Made by a program: the position numbers and the translations under genes | Notes under the pieces: generated by a model | Seen by the model: only the letters and a program-made list of their open reading frames with translations | The model's database searches: none | What the model was told of the DNA's origin: nothing | Shown here: positions 1-9,877 of the stretch, one piece after another | How positions within the stretch are numbered: the stretch's first letter is position 1 | How the letters are laid out: every line of letters starts with the position of its first letter | Origin: Streptococcus shenyangsis | Lineage (GTDB): Bacteria > Bacillota > Bacilli > Lactobacillales > Streptococcaceae | Direction: 5' to 3' | Length of the DNA: 64,000 nucleotides | Assembly (NCBI RefSeq): GCF_006385785.1 | Contig: NZ_VFSH01000004.1 | Coordinates: 48,734 to 112,733 of the forward strand

Positions 1-1288
1 TGTCTTTGGCTGGAACTTTGTCGTCTGGTTTCACTGGAGTGAAGTCTTGGTTGACTAAGTCTGTTCCTGGAATCTGGTGACTGATGCCAGTTGTTGGGTC
101 TGTCACGGTTGCGGTTCCGTCTTCCCCTACAGTGACTTCCTTACCTGGGTTCTTCGCTTTGACTTTGTCTTCCACTTGTTTTTTCTCTTCTGGAGTTAAG
201 TGCACTTTGTCTTTAACTGGAACTTTCTCGTCTGGTTTCACTGGGGTGAAGTCTTGGTTGACTAAGTCTGTTCCTGGAATCTGGTGACTGATGCCAGTTG
301 TTGGATCTTTCAACGTTGCAGTGCCGTCTTCGCCTACAGTGACTTCCTTACCTGGGTTCTTCGCTTTGACTTTGTCTTCCACTTGTTTTTTCTCTTCTGG
401 AGTTAAGTGCACTTTGTCTTTAACTGGAACTTTCTCGTCTGGTTTCACTGGGGTGAAGTCTTGGTTGACTAAGTCTGTTCCTGGAATCTGGTGACTGATG
501 CCAGTTGTTGGATCTTTCAACGTTGCAGTGCCGTCTTCGCCTACAGTGACTTCCTTACCTGGGTTCTTCGCTTTGACTTTGTCTTCCACTTGTTTTTTCT
601 CTTCTGGAGTTAAGTGCGCTTTGTCTTTAACTGGAACTTTCTCGTCTGGTTTCACTGGGGTGAATCCTTGGTTGACCAAGTCACTTCCTGGAATTTGGTG
701 ACTGATGCCGGTTGTTGGATCTTTCAACGTTGCAGTGCCGTCTGCTCCTACCGTTACGTCCTTATCTGGGTTCTTCGCTTTGACTTTGTCTTCCACTTGT
801 TTTTTCTCTTCTGGAGTTAAGTGCGCTTTGTCTTTAACTGGAACTTTCTCGTCTGGTTTCACTGGGGTGAAATCTTGGTTGACCAAGTCACTTCCTGGAA
901 TTTGGTGACTGATGCCGGTTGTTGGATCTTTCAACGTTGCAGTGCCGTCTTCGCCTACAGTGACTTCCTTACCTGGGTTCTTCGCTTTGACTTTGTCTTC
1001 CACTTGTTTTTTCTCTTCTGGAGTTAAGTGCGCTTTGTCTTTAACTGGAACTTTCTCGTCTGGTTTCACTGGGGTGAAATCTTGGTTGACCAAGTCACTT
1101 CCTGGAATTTGGTGACTGATGCCGGTTGTTGGATCTTTCAACGTTGCAGTGCCGTCTTCGCCTACAGTGACTTCCTTACCTGGGTTCTTCGCTTTGACTT
1201 TGTCTTCCACTTGTTTTTTCTCTTCTGGAGTTAAGTGCGCTTTGTCTTTAACTGGAACTTTCTCGTCTGGTTTCACTGGGGTGAAATC
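1..1288 (-). repeat. 207-bp near-identical tandem repeats inside the giant surface protein
   Basis: The motif atgccagttgttgg or atgccggttgttgg recurs at 84, 291, 498, 705, 912 and 1119, exactly 207 bases (69 codons) apart. About 6.2 copies are present and the array runs off the left edge. The units are almost identical at DNA level. The copies nearest the edge share one set of variants (gcactttgtc, aagtctgttcc) and the inner ones another (gcgctttgtc, aagtcacttcc), which suggests recent copy-number expansion or gene conversion. The repeat keeps the reading frame, so copy number can vary without breaking the gene. Confidence 0.95.
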
Positions 1289-4200
1289 TTTAGGCTGCGC
1301 TGTAACTATTTTTGGATCTGATGGTCTACTATCACCTTTCGTAGCTGTTGCTGTTACCTGACTTCTATCTTTAACACCTTCAGCTGGAATAAGGAGTTGC
1401 CCTGTACTTGAATCTACAGTTACACCTGCTGGTTTATCTGATGATGACCATGTTCCGTTTTTATCTTTGACTACTGTTACAGTTTTATTTTGTTCTTTCT
1501 CATCAGTGTAATTAACCGTGACTTTATCGGCATCCCCTGTTGGTGTCACTGTAACTGTTCCATCACTTGGTGCTATTGCCATTGGTGACGTTGGCTTAGA
1601 ATCACGTACTTTGAAGACTTTAGATGCATCTAATCTATCTGTACTATCGTCTTTATAGGTCACAATCACATTATTACCATCAACTGTTACAGACTTAATT
1701 TTATCGCTAAAGGTTGGATTAGCTTGTTTTACAGCATTCTCAATTTGAGTCGCATCTGCATTGTCTAGTAATAACGGTGTTCCTGGAGCTTGCGCATCAT
1801 ATTTAAATGTTTGAGGTTTCCATACAAATCGAATACGTCCAGGAGCTCCTACATCATTAGCATGACCTACATGCTCATAGTTAGTATTTCCACTTGGATC
1901 TTCTGCAAATAAGTATCGTGAAATTTGCCCACTTTGTTCATTAAACTCACCCTTAGGAATCTCACCAGTTACCTTAAGAATAGCTGGAGAATTTTGACTT
2001 GCTGGCGTATCAGTGTGAATTTTAGTAGCCTTCAAGTAAAGTGCTGATCGAGTTTTCCCGTTCAAGTATGAATCTTCTGTACCTAGACCCTGTCTATTAT
2101 CAGCAGCAAACGCTAGATGCAATTTAGAAATCTTACCAGAATTATCCCAAGCTTTCAGTGTAATATCGTTATTTTCCCCAGAGTAAACATAGATCTCTTG
2201 TCTAGCTGGATTATCATAAGGAATTTCAACTATTGGTCTAATCTTATCATTTGATTCAACCAGCTTGTCTCCAGATATTTCATGAGATATTCTTGATTTA
2301 GGATCAGTTACAGTGGCAGTACCATTAGTCGATACCTGTACTTCTTTACCAGGATTAGCATCTGAAACTTTTTTCTTAACCTGATTAACTTCACTCGGTG
2401 TTAAAGAAGTTACTTTTGTAACAGGTGTCTTAGCAGGAACTTTTGGCGTGAAATCTTGGAAAGTAGCAACCTTAGCATCACTTGGATGTGAGATATTTCC
2501 TGCTTCATCTGTTGCTTTAGCTGTAACATTACCTTTCGGAATTTCCTTAGTCGGATCGATAAGCGCTTTACCACTTGCGTTAGCTACACCGCGTCCTAGT
2601 TCTTGATTTCCATGATCATATAAAACAACAGATGCACCTGGTTCTGTATCTACTTCAATTTGAGTTCTAGTTCCAGCTTTATCCGTCAAGTTAGTTGGAA
2701 TCGTTGGCTTACCTGGAGCTACATTATCTAAAACAACATTATCAGGTGTTTTTGCATTACCTTTTTGAACAGATCCTCTACCTTGGTGATTGTAGGTAAT
2801 ATTCCCGTTATTTTCAACAGTTACTTCTGACTTATTGATACCAGGATTGGCTTTTTCATAGGCTGTTTTAACTCTTTCTTTATCTGTTGGAGTTAAATGA
2901 TTAATATCTTTTACAGGTACTTTCTCTCCTTTATTTGCTAATACATATTGATTAGCCTCTTGAGATGATCTTATTCCTGAAGCTTCCGTAATATCTTTAT
3001 TTTCTGCAATAGCTTGGATTCTATCTAGGGTTTCAAATCTTGTACCTGAAGGCAATTCAAAGGTTACACTTCCATTTGAATTTGGTGAAATTCGTACATT
3101 CGCCGCATTTTCTAACGTCTTATAACGTCCAGAACCTTCTTTTTCAATTTTAACTTTTTTCCCTTGAATAACTGCAGTGATAATATCTGTTCTGCCTTGC
3201 GGAATAATAGTTACGCTTGTTGAACCATGATGAGGTTGCTGAATAGTCAAAGCTTGCGGTGCAGGTACTGTCGCTTGTTTTGGAGCACTTGCATCTGTTG
3301 TGTGATCACGATTATCAGTTGCTTTTGCTGTTACATTTCCATTTGGAATCGGTCTTGTAGGATTAATAGTAACTCGACCACTTTCATTTGCCGTACCTTC
3401 TCCCAATTCATGGCCTGAGTGATCGTAAAGTTTTACTTTAGAACCTGGATCTGCCGATACAGTAGTCGGTGTTTGTGTATCTGCCTTATCGATTAAGGAT
3501 GTTTCTATTACTGGGCGTTTTTGAATAGTGTATGCCGAAGCTACTTTATCTACTGATTTATCAGGATAAGTGATGGTAACATTCCCTTTTTCATCTACTG
3601 AATAAGTTGCCTGATCTAATAATGCTCTGTATGCTGCATCTGTATATGTTCTATTGTTCTTCTCTTTAATCGCTGCAATGATTTTCTCTTTTTCTGGACC
3701 ACTTACAGCGTTTGGATTGTCTACAGTAATCTTTTTATCAATAGAAATATCATATTTTTTCGCTACTTCAAGGACAGTGATAGTTGTGCTAACTTCAACA
3801 ACTGCACCTCGATTACGTTGACTCAGACTAGCTGTTGTAGTCTTACTTTGACCAACAAAAGTAACTTTTGTATCTCCTAAAGGCTGTTCTAAAGAAATAG
3901 TACCCTTAAAACCTCCAAATGCATTTAGATGTGCCTTCCCACCTGCAGTACTTAGATAATTATGTGACAACTTTCCTTTTATTGGGAAGTTTCTTTCTAA
4001 ATCTTCTTGAGTGTTTAGCCCTTTAGGTTTTAATGATTCTAAATATCTAGCATGAGCTTGAGTTTTAATCTCAATTTCGTCCCCACGATAAGCAACGATC
4101 CATTTTTTATCAACTCCAACAGTCAGACCTGATTTAGTATCTTGTTTCGATTCTCCATGACCTATTTGAGATCTTGTAACATTCACAGGGTCACTTTTCG

Positions 4201-6469
4201 CTGATTCTTTCCCTCCAGCTGGAGTTGAAGTCGCTCTAACTTGCCCTTCAGGTAAACTATTTAGAGGATGTACCGTTGCATATCCATCATTTCCAGCCTG
4301 AGCTTCTCCTATTAGCACATCATTATTATCGTAAAGTTTTACTGTTGAACCTACTGGTGCTTTTACTCTGACGTCTGCAGGTATACTTGCTTTACCTGTT
4401 AAGTCACTCTCGATGTGAGCACCAGATGTTAATGGAGCCTCTACTACATTGACAGGTTTCCATCCCTCAAGACTTCCGTAACCGCCTTCTTTCATATTTG
4501 AAATAACAGACGTTTGAGATCCTACTTTCATATCACTATTCAATCGTAAATTGATGATAGAATAGAACTTATTACTTGTATTATCTACTGAAGTAACAGT
4601 TGCTAGATTACTTTGAAGAGATTGCCATTGTTGATTAATCGTAGTACGTCTAATTGCAACTTGATGCTCTTGATTATTCGTATCTCTATACTTCAAATAC
4701 GCCATCCCTGCATCATGTGGTACAAATAATTTAATATTACGTTGATTAGATGTAACCTCACCTACAGGATGTCCCGGTGAATGATCAATCCATGAACGTC
4801 CTAATGAAACATCCACATTCGTTGCTTCACTCTCTTTGCCATCAACACTTTGAGTTACTGTTATCTTATCTTTCGGTACAAGTTGTTCTCCAGTATCTGA
4901 TAGATTACTATTTAAACCAGCATCTAGTGAAACAACCCAATGACCACTTCCATCAACTTTTGTCTTCTTAAAAGTATTTCCATTTTTCTTAACAGAAATA
5001 GTCGCTCCTGGTTTCCCAGTCCCTGATAATTGATTATCTGTTGACGGTACAGTCTGCATACGTACAGTGTCGTTGGTTCGAGTATAGTTGTGGTTAACAG
5101 TAGGAGCGCCTACTGCATTGACATGGATACCTACAGCAGGGAAGTCTGAATTTCGACTTGTAATCGCCGCCTTACCACTTAAGCCAGAATTTTCAAGAGT
5201 ATTCTGTACAATAGCGGTCGCAAAGCGAGCAAAAAGATTGTGATGTGTTCCTCTAGTAGTTACTTCATAGACTATTCTATCTGGCACAGCTCCACCAATA
5301 AGTCTGTAGTGACCAATAAACATCTTATAATTAGAGAAAGGCGTACTAGCAGGGCGTCCTCTGGAAATTTCTCTCTCTTCTAGTACACTACCACCAGCTC
5401 CACCTCTTTCTACTACACGAATATTTTCAATAGTATCATCTGATGTAACTGCAATACCAGCCCAAGCATGATTCTTATGAGCCGGACGGACAGCCACTCT
5501 CCAAATAGTACGATCACCATCAATGTCATAATGAAGATTTTCAAACTGTTTAACTCCATCACCACTGATAGTACCTGAGTCGAGATTTCCAGCTACAGAA
5601 CGATCAATTGATCGAGCTGCATAATGAGCTATTCTAAACCCAGAATAACCTTTTTTCTTCTTATCAAGAACATCCTCTGTCGCCTCATCTACAAGATTAC
5701 TTTTCGTATCTATCGGTAACAGTTTATTATCTTTGTTTGGCAGTTCTAGACTATTAGCTTCCTTATCTACCTTGTTTAAGCTTCTATCGGAAGCTGTCAC
5801 AGTAGGTTTTGAGCTATCTCTAGAAGTTTCTTCTTTACGAACTTCAGTAGCAGCCTCATTCGTGCTCTTATCTTCTAGTAAAGAATCCTTAGCATTGCTA
5901 CTTTCAGCCTGATTAGCAGTCTCGTCTACCGCTTCAGCAGAAGGCACCTTACTCTCTTCTTTCCGCTCAGGTTGACTAGCACTACTTTCTTGCTCTTTTA
6001 ATGTTTCTATCAGCTTTCTAATTTTTAGAATATGTTGATCAATATCCTCTGATTTAGCATCCTTATCAGAAAGCAAACGTTTGCTTTCATCAGTAAGCTG
6101 AAGAAGCTGATTAGACAATGGAGCAAGTTTACTTTCTTTTACCTTAACTACAATATCTTTAAGCTCATCCATCACTTGAAGAAGGGCTGATTTATCAACA
6201 ACTTTTGTAGTTTTTTCTTCCAAATTCCTTTCAGCAAGCTCTTGACTATTTGGCAAGGGTTCTTCCTTAGCCCTACTCCTACCCTCATCATTTAGGGTCT
6301 TCTCAGTCGCTGCTGTATCAGGGGATACAGATAGACTATCTGCTCTAGCTACTCCATTTGCAAAAAACAAGAGGGCAGCTATAGCTACACTAGCAGCACC
6401 AAAATGGTACTTTCTAATCGAATAGCGAAAAACTTTTTCACCATTCCTATTATTCTTATGTCCAAACAT
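1..6469 (-). CDS. Giant YSIRK surface protein with tandem 69-aa repeats (3' end outside window)
   Basis: The frame stays open from an ATG at 6469 down to base 1 (at least 2156 residues), so the C-terminus and any LPXTG motif lie off the window. A ribosome site (GAAAGGA) precedes the start. Seen in translation: a YSIRK-type signal (FRYSIRKYHFGAAS, about residues 15-28) with cleavage expected near residue 45; a charged, helix-prone linker to about 240; a region around 240-440 that I do not recognise; then Ig-like modules (SGTGKPGATISV type near 480 and several VKLYD-type units); Rib-like stretches with an ITYPD motif; and from about residue 1728 near-identical 69-residue repeats with the core LTPEEKKQVEDKVKAKNPG. 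Divergent single copies of that core occur earlier (DNA near 2400 and 2880). Probably a sortase-anchored adhesin; the ligand is unknown. The architecture is clear, the function is inference. Confidence 0.85.
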   Translation of the reverse strand, partial: MFGHKNNRNGEKVFRYSIRKYHFGAASVAIAALLFFANGVARADSLSVSPDTAATEKTLNDEGRSRAKEEPLPNSQELAERNLEEKTTKVVDKSALLQVMDELKDIVVKVKESKLAPLSNQLLQLTDESKRLLSDKDAKSEDIDQHILKIRKLIETLKEQESSASQPERKEESKVPSAEAVDETANQAESSNAKDSLLEDKSTNEAATEVRKEETSRDSSKPTVTASDRSLNKVDKEANSLELPNKDNKLLPIDTKSNLVDEATEDVLDKKKKGYSGFRIAHYAARSIDRSVAGNLDSGTISGDGVKQFENLHYDIDGDRTIWRVAVRPAHKNHAWAGIAVTSDDTIENIRVVERGGAGGSVLEEREISRGRPASTPFSNYKMFIGHYRLIGGAVPDRIVYEVTTRGTHHNLFARFATAIVQNTLENSGLSGKAAITSRNSDFPAVGIHVNAVGAPTVNHNYTRTNDTVRMQTVPSTDNQLSGTGKPGATISVKKNGNTFKKTKVDGSGHWVVSLDAGLNSNLSDTGEQLVPKDKITVTQSVDGKESEATNVDVSLGRSWIDHSPGHPVGEVTSNQRNIKLFVPHDAGMAYLKYRDTNNQEHQVAIRRTTINQQWQSLQSNLATVTSVDNTSNKFYSIINLRLNSDMKVGSQTSVISNMKEGGYGSLEGWKPVNVVEAPLTSGAHIESDLTGKASIPADVRVKAPVGSTVKLYDNNDVLIGEAQAGNDGYATVHPLNSLPEGQVRATSTPAGGKESAKSDPVNVTRSQIGHGESKQDTKSGLTVGVDKKWIVAYRGDEIEIKTQAHARYLESLKPKGLNTQEDLERNFPIKGKLSHNYLSTAGGKAHLNAFGGFKGTISLEQPLGDTKVTFVGQSKTTTASLSQRNRGAVVEVSTTITVLEVAKKYDISIDKKITVDNPNAVSGPEKEKIIAAIKEKNNRTYTDAAYRALLDQATYSVDEKGNVTITYPDKSVDKVASAYTIQKRPVIETSLIDKADTQTPTTVSADPGSKVKLYDHSGHELGEGTANESGRVTINPTRPIPNGNVTAKATDNRDHTTDASAPKQATVPAPQALTIQQPHHGSTSVTIIPQGRTDIITAVIQGKKVKIEKEGSGRYKTLENAANVRISPNSNGSVTFELPSGTRFETLDRIQAIAENKDITEASGIRSSQEANQYVLANKGEKVPVKDINHLTPTDKERVKTAYEKANPGINKSEVTVENNGNITYNHQGRGSVQKGNAKTPDNVVLDNVAPGKPTIPTNLTDKAGTRTQIEVDTEPGASVVLYDHGNQELGRGVANASGKALIDPTKEIPKGNVTAKATDEAGNISHPSDAKVATFQDFTPKVPAKTPVTKVTSLTPSEVNQVKKKVSDANPGKEVQVSTNGTATVTDPKSRISHEISGDKLVESNDKIRPIVEIPYDNPARQEIYVYSGENNDITLKAWDNSGKISKLHLAFAADNRQGLGTEDSYLNGKTRSALYLKATKIHTDTPASQNSPAILKVTGEIPKGEFNEQSGQISRYLFAEDPSGNTNYEHVGHANDVGAPGRIRFVWKPQTFKYDAQAPGTPLLLDNADATQIENAVKQANPTFSDKIKSVTVDGNNVIVTYKDDSTDRLDASKVFKVRDSKPTSPMAIAPSDGTVTVTPTGDADKVTVNYTDEKEQNKTVTVVKDKNGTWSSSDKPAGVTVDSSTGQLLIPAEGVKDRSQVTATATKGDSRPSDPKIVTAQPKDFTPVKPDEKVPVKDKAHLTPEEKKQVEDKVKAKNPGKEVTVGEDGTATLKDPTTGISHQIPGSDLVNQDFTPVKPDEKVPVKDKAHLTPEEKKQVEDKVKAKNPGKEVTVGEDGTATLKDPTTGISHQIPGSDLVNQDFTPVKPDEKVPVKDKAHLTPEEKKQVEDKVKAKNPDKDVTVGADGTATLKDPTTGISHQIPGSDLVNQGFTPVKPDEKVPVKDKAHLTPEEKKQVEDKVKAKNPGKEVTVGEDGTATLKDPTTGISHQIPGTDLVNQDFTPVKPDEKVPVKDKVHLTPEEKKQVEDKVKAKNPGKEVTVGEDGTATLKDPTTGISHQIPGTDLVNQDFTPVKPDEKVPVKDKVHLTPEEKKQVEDKVKAKNPGKEVTVGEDGTATVTDPTTGISHQIPGTDLVNQDFTPVKPDDKVPAKD

Positions 6470-6683
6470 AAATTTTTCCTTTCTATTTTTAAAATGACAT
6501 AACTATATATAGTTTATCACAATAAGTTGATATAGTAAAATGATATCTGTAATAAATAATTAACAACTATAGAGTATTTTTATAACGAAGCAGTTCCTAG
6601 AATAGTAAGATTTTCGTTGAAAAAAGAGCGATTAATACATGACAAAAAATCTTTAAACTATTGATTCCTGTATGGATAAAATA

Positions 6684-6749
<66 letters not shown>

Positions 6750-7197
6750 ACCCTCTATGTATGAATTTGTATATTTACTAATTAGGACTAAACTATAAAA
6801 TTTTAGTATCTTGATTTTTACAAAAATAGCAATTATCCTTATTAAAGAAATATCAGAAAATTTAATATAAAAACATCAAATGCATCAAATCAATTTATGA
6901 CAAACACACCTTATATTCATGTAGATTACAGCATACTATAGACGATAAAACCTCAATTCAAGAAAAAATAAAAAAACTTCTCATCTATTACACTCATCTA
7001 GCTGAAGCGCATAAAAGACATATTGTAATCGATCTTTATAGCTGATACTCAATGAAAATAGAAGAGTATGAGCAATATGAAAACACTATATCATATTTAA
7101 GTCGCAATAGTATAACACGACTTCTAAAACATTGTTAGGAATTATTTTGGACAATCCTAGACTCAATTCATTATCTTCCAATCTACTATAATAAACT
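6750..7197. other. Intergenic stretch without a recognisable gene
   Basis: AT-rich DNA between the palindrome and the BOX element. At about 7047-7071 the sequence atactcaatgaaaatagaagagtat resembles the two outer ends of a BOX element joined directly, so it may be a deletion remnant. A short open stretch ending near 7044 has no start codon or ribosome site and matches nothing I know. Confidence 0.5.
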
Positions 7198-7311
7198 TAT
7201 GCTCAATGAAAATCAAAGAGCAAACTAGGAAGCTAGCCGCAAGCTGCTCAAAGTATAGCTTTGAGGTTGCAGATAACGCTGACGTGGTTTGAAGAGATTT
7301 TCGAAGAATAT
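7198..7311 (-). repeat. BOX element (A-B-C on minus strand, degenerate)
   Basis: The sequence starts tgctcaatgaaaatcaaag (boxC end), passes through a boxB-like caaagtatagctttgaggtt and ends gctgacgtggtttgaagaga plus ttttcgaagaatat (boxA end). BOX elements are intergenic repeats known from pneumococcus and its close relatives. This one lies just beyond the glnA terminator. Confidence 0.88.
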
Positions 7312-7360
7312 TAGTAATCTACAAAAGACTAAATGTAAGTACTCCAGTCTTTAGAACAAC

Positions 7361-7390
7361 ATAAAAAGGTTGCCCAAACGGACAACCTTT
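7361..7390 (-). terminator. Intrinsic terminator of glnRA
   Basis: The stem aaaggttg / caaccttt begins about 9 bases after the glnA stop. On the minus strand it is followed by a T-run. Confidence 0.85.
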
Positions 7391-7398
7391 CTGTACCA

Positions 7399-8745
7399 TT
7401 AATATAAATCTAAATAGTTATCAATTTCCCATTGTGAAACGAAGGTTGCATAACTTGCCCATTCGATTCGTTTGGCTTCAAGGAAACTAGTATAGATATG
7501 TTCTCCAAGAGCCGCTCTGACAACTTCATCTTCAGTCAAAGCCTTCAAAGCGTTGTGAAGGGTTGATGGAAGGTCTGTAATGCCAGCTTCCTTACGCTCT
7601 TCTGCTGTCATAATGTAGATATTTTCTTCGATAGGAGCTGGTGCTTCGATTTTGTTTTCAATACCATGCAAACCAACTTCCAAAAGAACCGCCATAGCGA
7701 TGTATGGGTTTGCCATCGGATCCACTGAACGTAACTCAAGACGAGTTCCCATGCCACGTGAAGCAGGTACGCGCACAAGTGGCGAACGGTTACGACCAGC
7801 CCAAGCAATGTAAACAGGCGCTTCATAACCTGGAACCAAACGTTTGTATGAGTTAACGGTTGGATTCATGATGGCAGTATAGTTGTAAGCATGCTTGATC
7901 AAACCGCCAAGGAAATGATAGGCCGTTTCTGACAACTGCATTCCTTTTGGATCATTTGGATCAAAGAAGGCATTGTTTCCTTCTGCATCAAACAGGGACA
8001 TATTACAGTGCATACCTGACCCAGCAATACCAAATTTTGGTTTGGCCATAAAGGTTGCATAAAGCCCATGTTTGCGAGCAATAGTTTTGACAACAAGCTT
8101 AAAGATTTGAATCTTATCACAAGCACGGAGAACTTCATCGTATTTAAAATCAATCTCGTGTTGTCCAACCGCAACCTCGTGGTGACTCGCTTCTACTTCA
8201 AATCCCATTTTAGTCAAGACATTGACAATCTCACGACGTGTATTGTCCGCAAGGTCAGTAGGCGCCAAATCAAAGTAGCCACCCTTGTCATTTACTTCAA
8301 GTGTTGGGTCCCCATTTTCATCTAGTTTAAATAAGAAGAATTCTGGCTCCGGACCAAGGTTGAAGGATTTGAATCCTACTTCTTCCATGTGACGAAGAGC
8401 ACGTTTCAAATTGCCACGAGGGTCACCTGCAAATGGTTCACCTTCTGTTGTATAGACATCACAGATCAAACCTGCAACACTTCCATTTTCATCTCCCCAC
8501 GGGAAGACTGTCCATGTATCCAAGTCTGGGTACAAGTACATATCTGACTCATTGATACGTACAAAACCTTCAATAGAAGATCCATCAAACATAGCCTTAT
8601 TTGACAAGACCTTATCTAATTGTTCATCTGTAGCAGGAATTTCGACGTTTTTCATCGTTCCCAAAATATCTGAGAACATGAGACGGATAAAGGTAACATT
8701 TTTTTCCTTGACTTCACGACGAATATCTGCAGCTGTGATTGGCAT
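7399..8745 (-). CDS. glnA: Glutamine synthetase, type I
   Basis: A 448-residue glutamine synthetase, which makes glutamine from glutamate and ammonia with ATP in the cytoplasm. Family signatures are visible: the beta-grasp start ([19 protein letters not shown]), the DGSSIEGF loop, the metal-site region around EPEFFLF, the ATP-site segment HCNMSLF, and [19 protein letters not shown]. The length is normal for the short Gram-positive GSI-alpha class. It lies 36 bases downstream of glnR and is probably co-transcribed from the GlnR-controlled promoter, the usual feedback arrangement in Firmicutes. A terminator follows. Confidence 0.98.
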   Translation of the reverse strand: MPITAADIRREVKEKNVTFIRLMFSDILGTMKNVEIPATDEQLDKVLSNKAMFDGSSIEGFVRINESDMYLYPDLDTWTVFPWGDENGSVAGLICDVYTTEGEPFAGDPRGNLKRALRHMEEVGFKSFNLGPEPEFFLFKLDENGDPTLEVNDKGGYFDLAPTDLADNTRREIVNVLTKMGFEVEASHHEVAVGQHEIDFKYDEVLRACDKIQIFKLVVKTIARKHGLYATFMAKPKFGIAGSGMHCNMSLFDAEGNNAFFDPNDPKGMQLSETAYHFLGGLIKHAYNYTAIMNPTVNSYKRLVPGYEAPVYIAWAGRNRSPLVRVPASRGMGTRLELRSVDPMANPYIAMAVLLEVGLHGIENKIEAPAPIEENIYIMTAEERKEAGITDLPSTLHNALKALTEDEVVRAALGEHIYTSFLEAKRIEWASYATFVSQWEIDNYLDLY

Positions 8746-8781
8746 GAGTTTTCTCCTTAATCTATGACTACTTGCGGTTGC

Positions 8782-9138
8782 CTAACCGCGACCAAAAGGT
8801 GATCGTACTGAAGCAAAACGTCCCTGTTGGAGAAGTTCATTGTGAAGTGCACGACGCACCTCAGTCTGACTCACCACTTTCTTGGACTTCGCTTCACGTT
8901 CAGCATATTTTTTCTTAATGGCAGCGATATTATAACCTTCTGAGATATAATCTTTGATTTCAAGCAGACGATCCATGTCATTCAAGGAATACATGCGACG
9001 GTTCCCTTCATTTCGATCAGGTTTAATCAACTCTTGATCTTCATAATAACGAATCTGACGTGCCGATAGATCTGTCAACTTCATAACACTGCCAATAGGA
9101 AAAACAGCCATGTTTCGGCGAAATTCTTTTTCCTTCAT
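8782..9138 (-). CDS. glnR: MerR-family nitrogen regulator GlnR
   Basis: 118 residues. The N-terminal winged-helix region of the MerR family is clear (MKLTDLSARQIRYYEDQELI, then RNEGNRRMYSLNDMDRLLEI). GlnR represses glnRA and other nitrogen genes when glutamine is plentiful, sensing feedback-inhibited glutamine synthetase; that is family knowledge. It is the first gene of the glnRA pair and has a consensus promoter and a perfect GlnR box in front, so it should be autoregulated. Confidence 0.97.
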   Translation of the reverse strand: MKEKEFRRNMAVFPIGSVMKLTDLSARQIRYYEDQELIKPDRNEGNRRMYSLNDMDRLLEIKDYISEGYNIAAIKKKYAEREAKSKKVVSQTEVRRALHNELLQQGRFASVRSPFGRG

Positions 9139-9161
9139 TTACAATTTCCTTCTTTCTGTCT

Positions 9162-9190
9162 ATTATAGTCTAAAAAAAGACAAACGTCAA
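9162..9190 (-). promoter_or_regulatory. Promoter of glnRA
   Basis: On the minus strand: -35 TTGACG (9185-9190), a 17-base spacer, then -10 TATAAT (9162-9167). It lies about 24 bases before the glnR start codon. Confidence 0.9.
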
Positions 9191-9197
9191 TTGATAA

Positions 9198-9214
9198 TGT
9201 TATAAAATGTAACA
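9198..9214. promoter_or_regulatory. GlnR operator box
   Basis: TGTTATAAAATGTAACA matches the GlnR/TnrA box TGTNAN7TNACA at every fixed position. It sits just upstream of the -35 of the glnR promoter and directly abuts the stop codon of the next gene (9215). Confidence 0.92.
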
Positions 9215-9742
9215 TTATTTTTCTTTTTTCTCTAAAAAGAGCCGAATGCGATCAATATCGTAATTTACGAGAATTGCAACAAAAACTCCCATGAAAGTTT
9301 CCGATACACGAGCAAATACGTACAAAATTGTCTCTCCGCTCGGAATCGATAGGGTAATGATTAACATGGCCGCTACACCGCCAATAACGCCCGCTTTGTT
9401 ATTCATGGCCACATTTGTCATAATGGTTAACATGGTGCAGATTGGAACAACTACTAAAGTTACCCAAAAAGCTTCATGGAAAAAGCCATTTAATAGGAAG
9501 AAGACCAGAGCATAGAAGCCACCGATACTATTTCCTAGAATGCGCGAAGTCCCAAAATGAACACTCTTATCAAAACTCTCCCTCAAGCTAAAAACGGCTG
9601 TCAAAGCACCGATTTGAAGACCTTTCCAGCCAAAAAAGCCAAAAATTAAGAGAACTAGAAAAACAGCAATACCTGTTTTAAAAGTTCGCATACCAAGTTT
9701 GAACTGGGATTTATCGAATTTATATTTTTTAAAATAACTCAT
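9215..9742 (-). CDS. Aromatic acid exporter (ArAE/DUF939) family membrane protein
   Basis: 175 residues with about four or five hydrophobic membrane segments (for example TGIAVFLVLLIFGFFGW, GFYALVFFLLNGF and AAMLIITLSI) and a basic C-terminal tail. It resembles the N-terminal membrane domain of the ArAE_1 (formerly DUF939) family, but is short and lacks the usual cytoplasmic domain. The transported substrate is unknown. It lies between pgk and glnR, and its end touches the GlnR box. The start at 9742 follows a ribosome site (GAAAGTTGAG). Confidence 0.75.
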   Translation of the reverse strand: MSYFKKYKFDKSQFKLGMRTFKTGIAVFLVLLIFGFFGWKGLQIGALTAVFSLRESFDKSVHFGTSRILGNSIGGFYALVFFLLNGFFHEAFWVTLVVVPICTMLTIMTNVAMNNKAGVIGGVAAMLIITLSIPSGETILYVFARVSETFMGVFVAILVNYDIDRIRLFLEKKEK

Positions 9743-9828
9743 AATCTCAACTTTCTATTTCCATTTTATCATAAATCGGTGATTTTTATGAGTAATAGTT
9801 GAGAGGAAGCGTTTTTATTTCAAGCAAA

Positions 9829-9862
9829 AGAAAAGAGGAACTTTCATCCCTCTCTTCTTTGA
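9829..9862 (-). terminator. Terminator of pgk
   Basis: A long stem (aagaaaagagg / ccctctcttctt) lies 16-50 bases past the pgk stop and has T-rich sequence on its minus-strand distal side. Confidence 0.75.
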
Positions 9863-9877
9863 TTCATTTATGAAATC

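Noticed and set aside
1..1288. CRISPR array
   Set aside because: The 207-bp units are contiguous, coding and nearly identical, without spacers.
84..1361. Tandem open frames of 67-80 codons on the plus strand
   Set aside because: They are shadows of the 207-bp repeats, whose real frame is the minus-strand surface protein open from 6469; no ribosome sites and no independent signals.
6887..7044. Short open stretch ending YTHLAEAHKRH... in the intergenic region
   Set aside because: No start codon, no ribosome site, no recognisable family; probably chance or an unidentifiable remnant.
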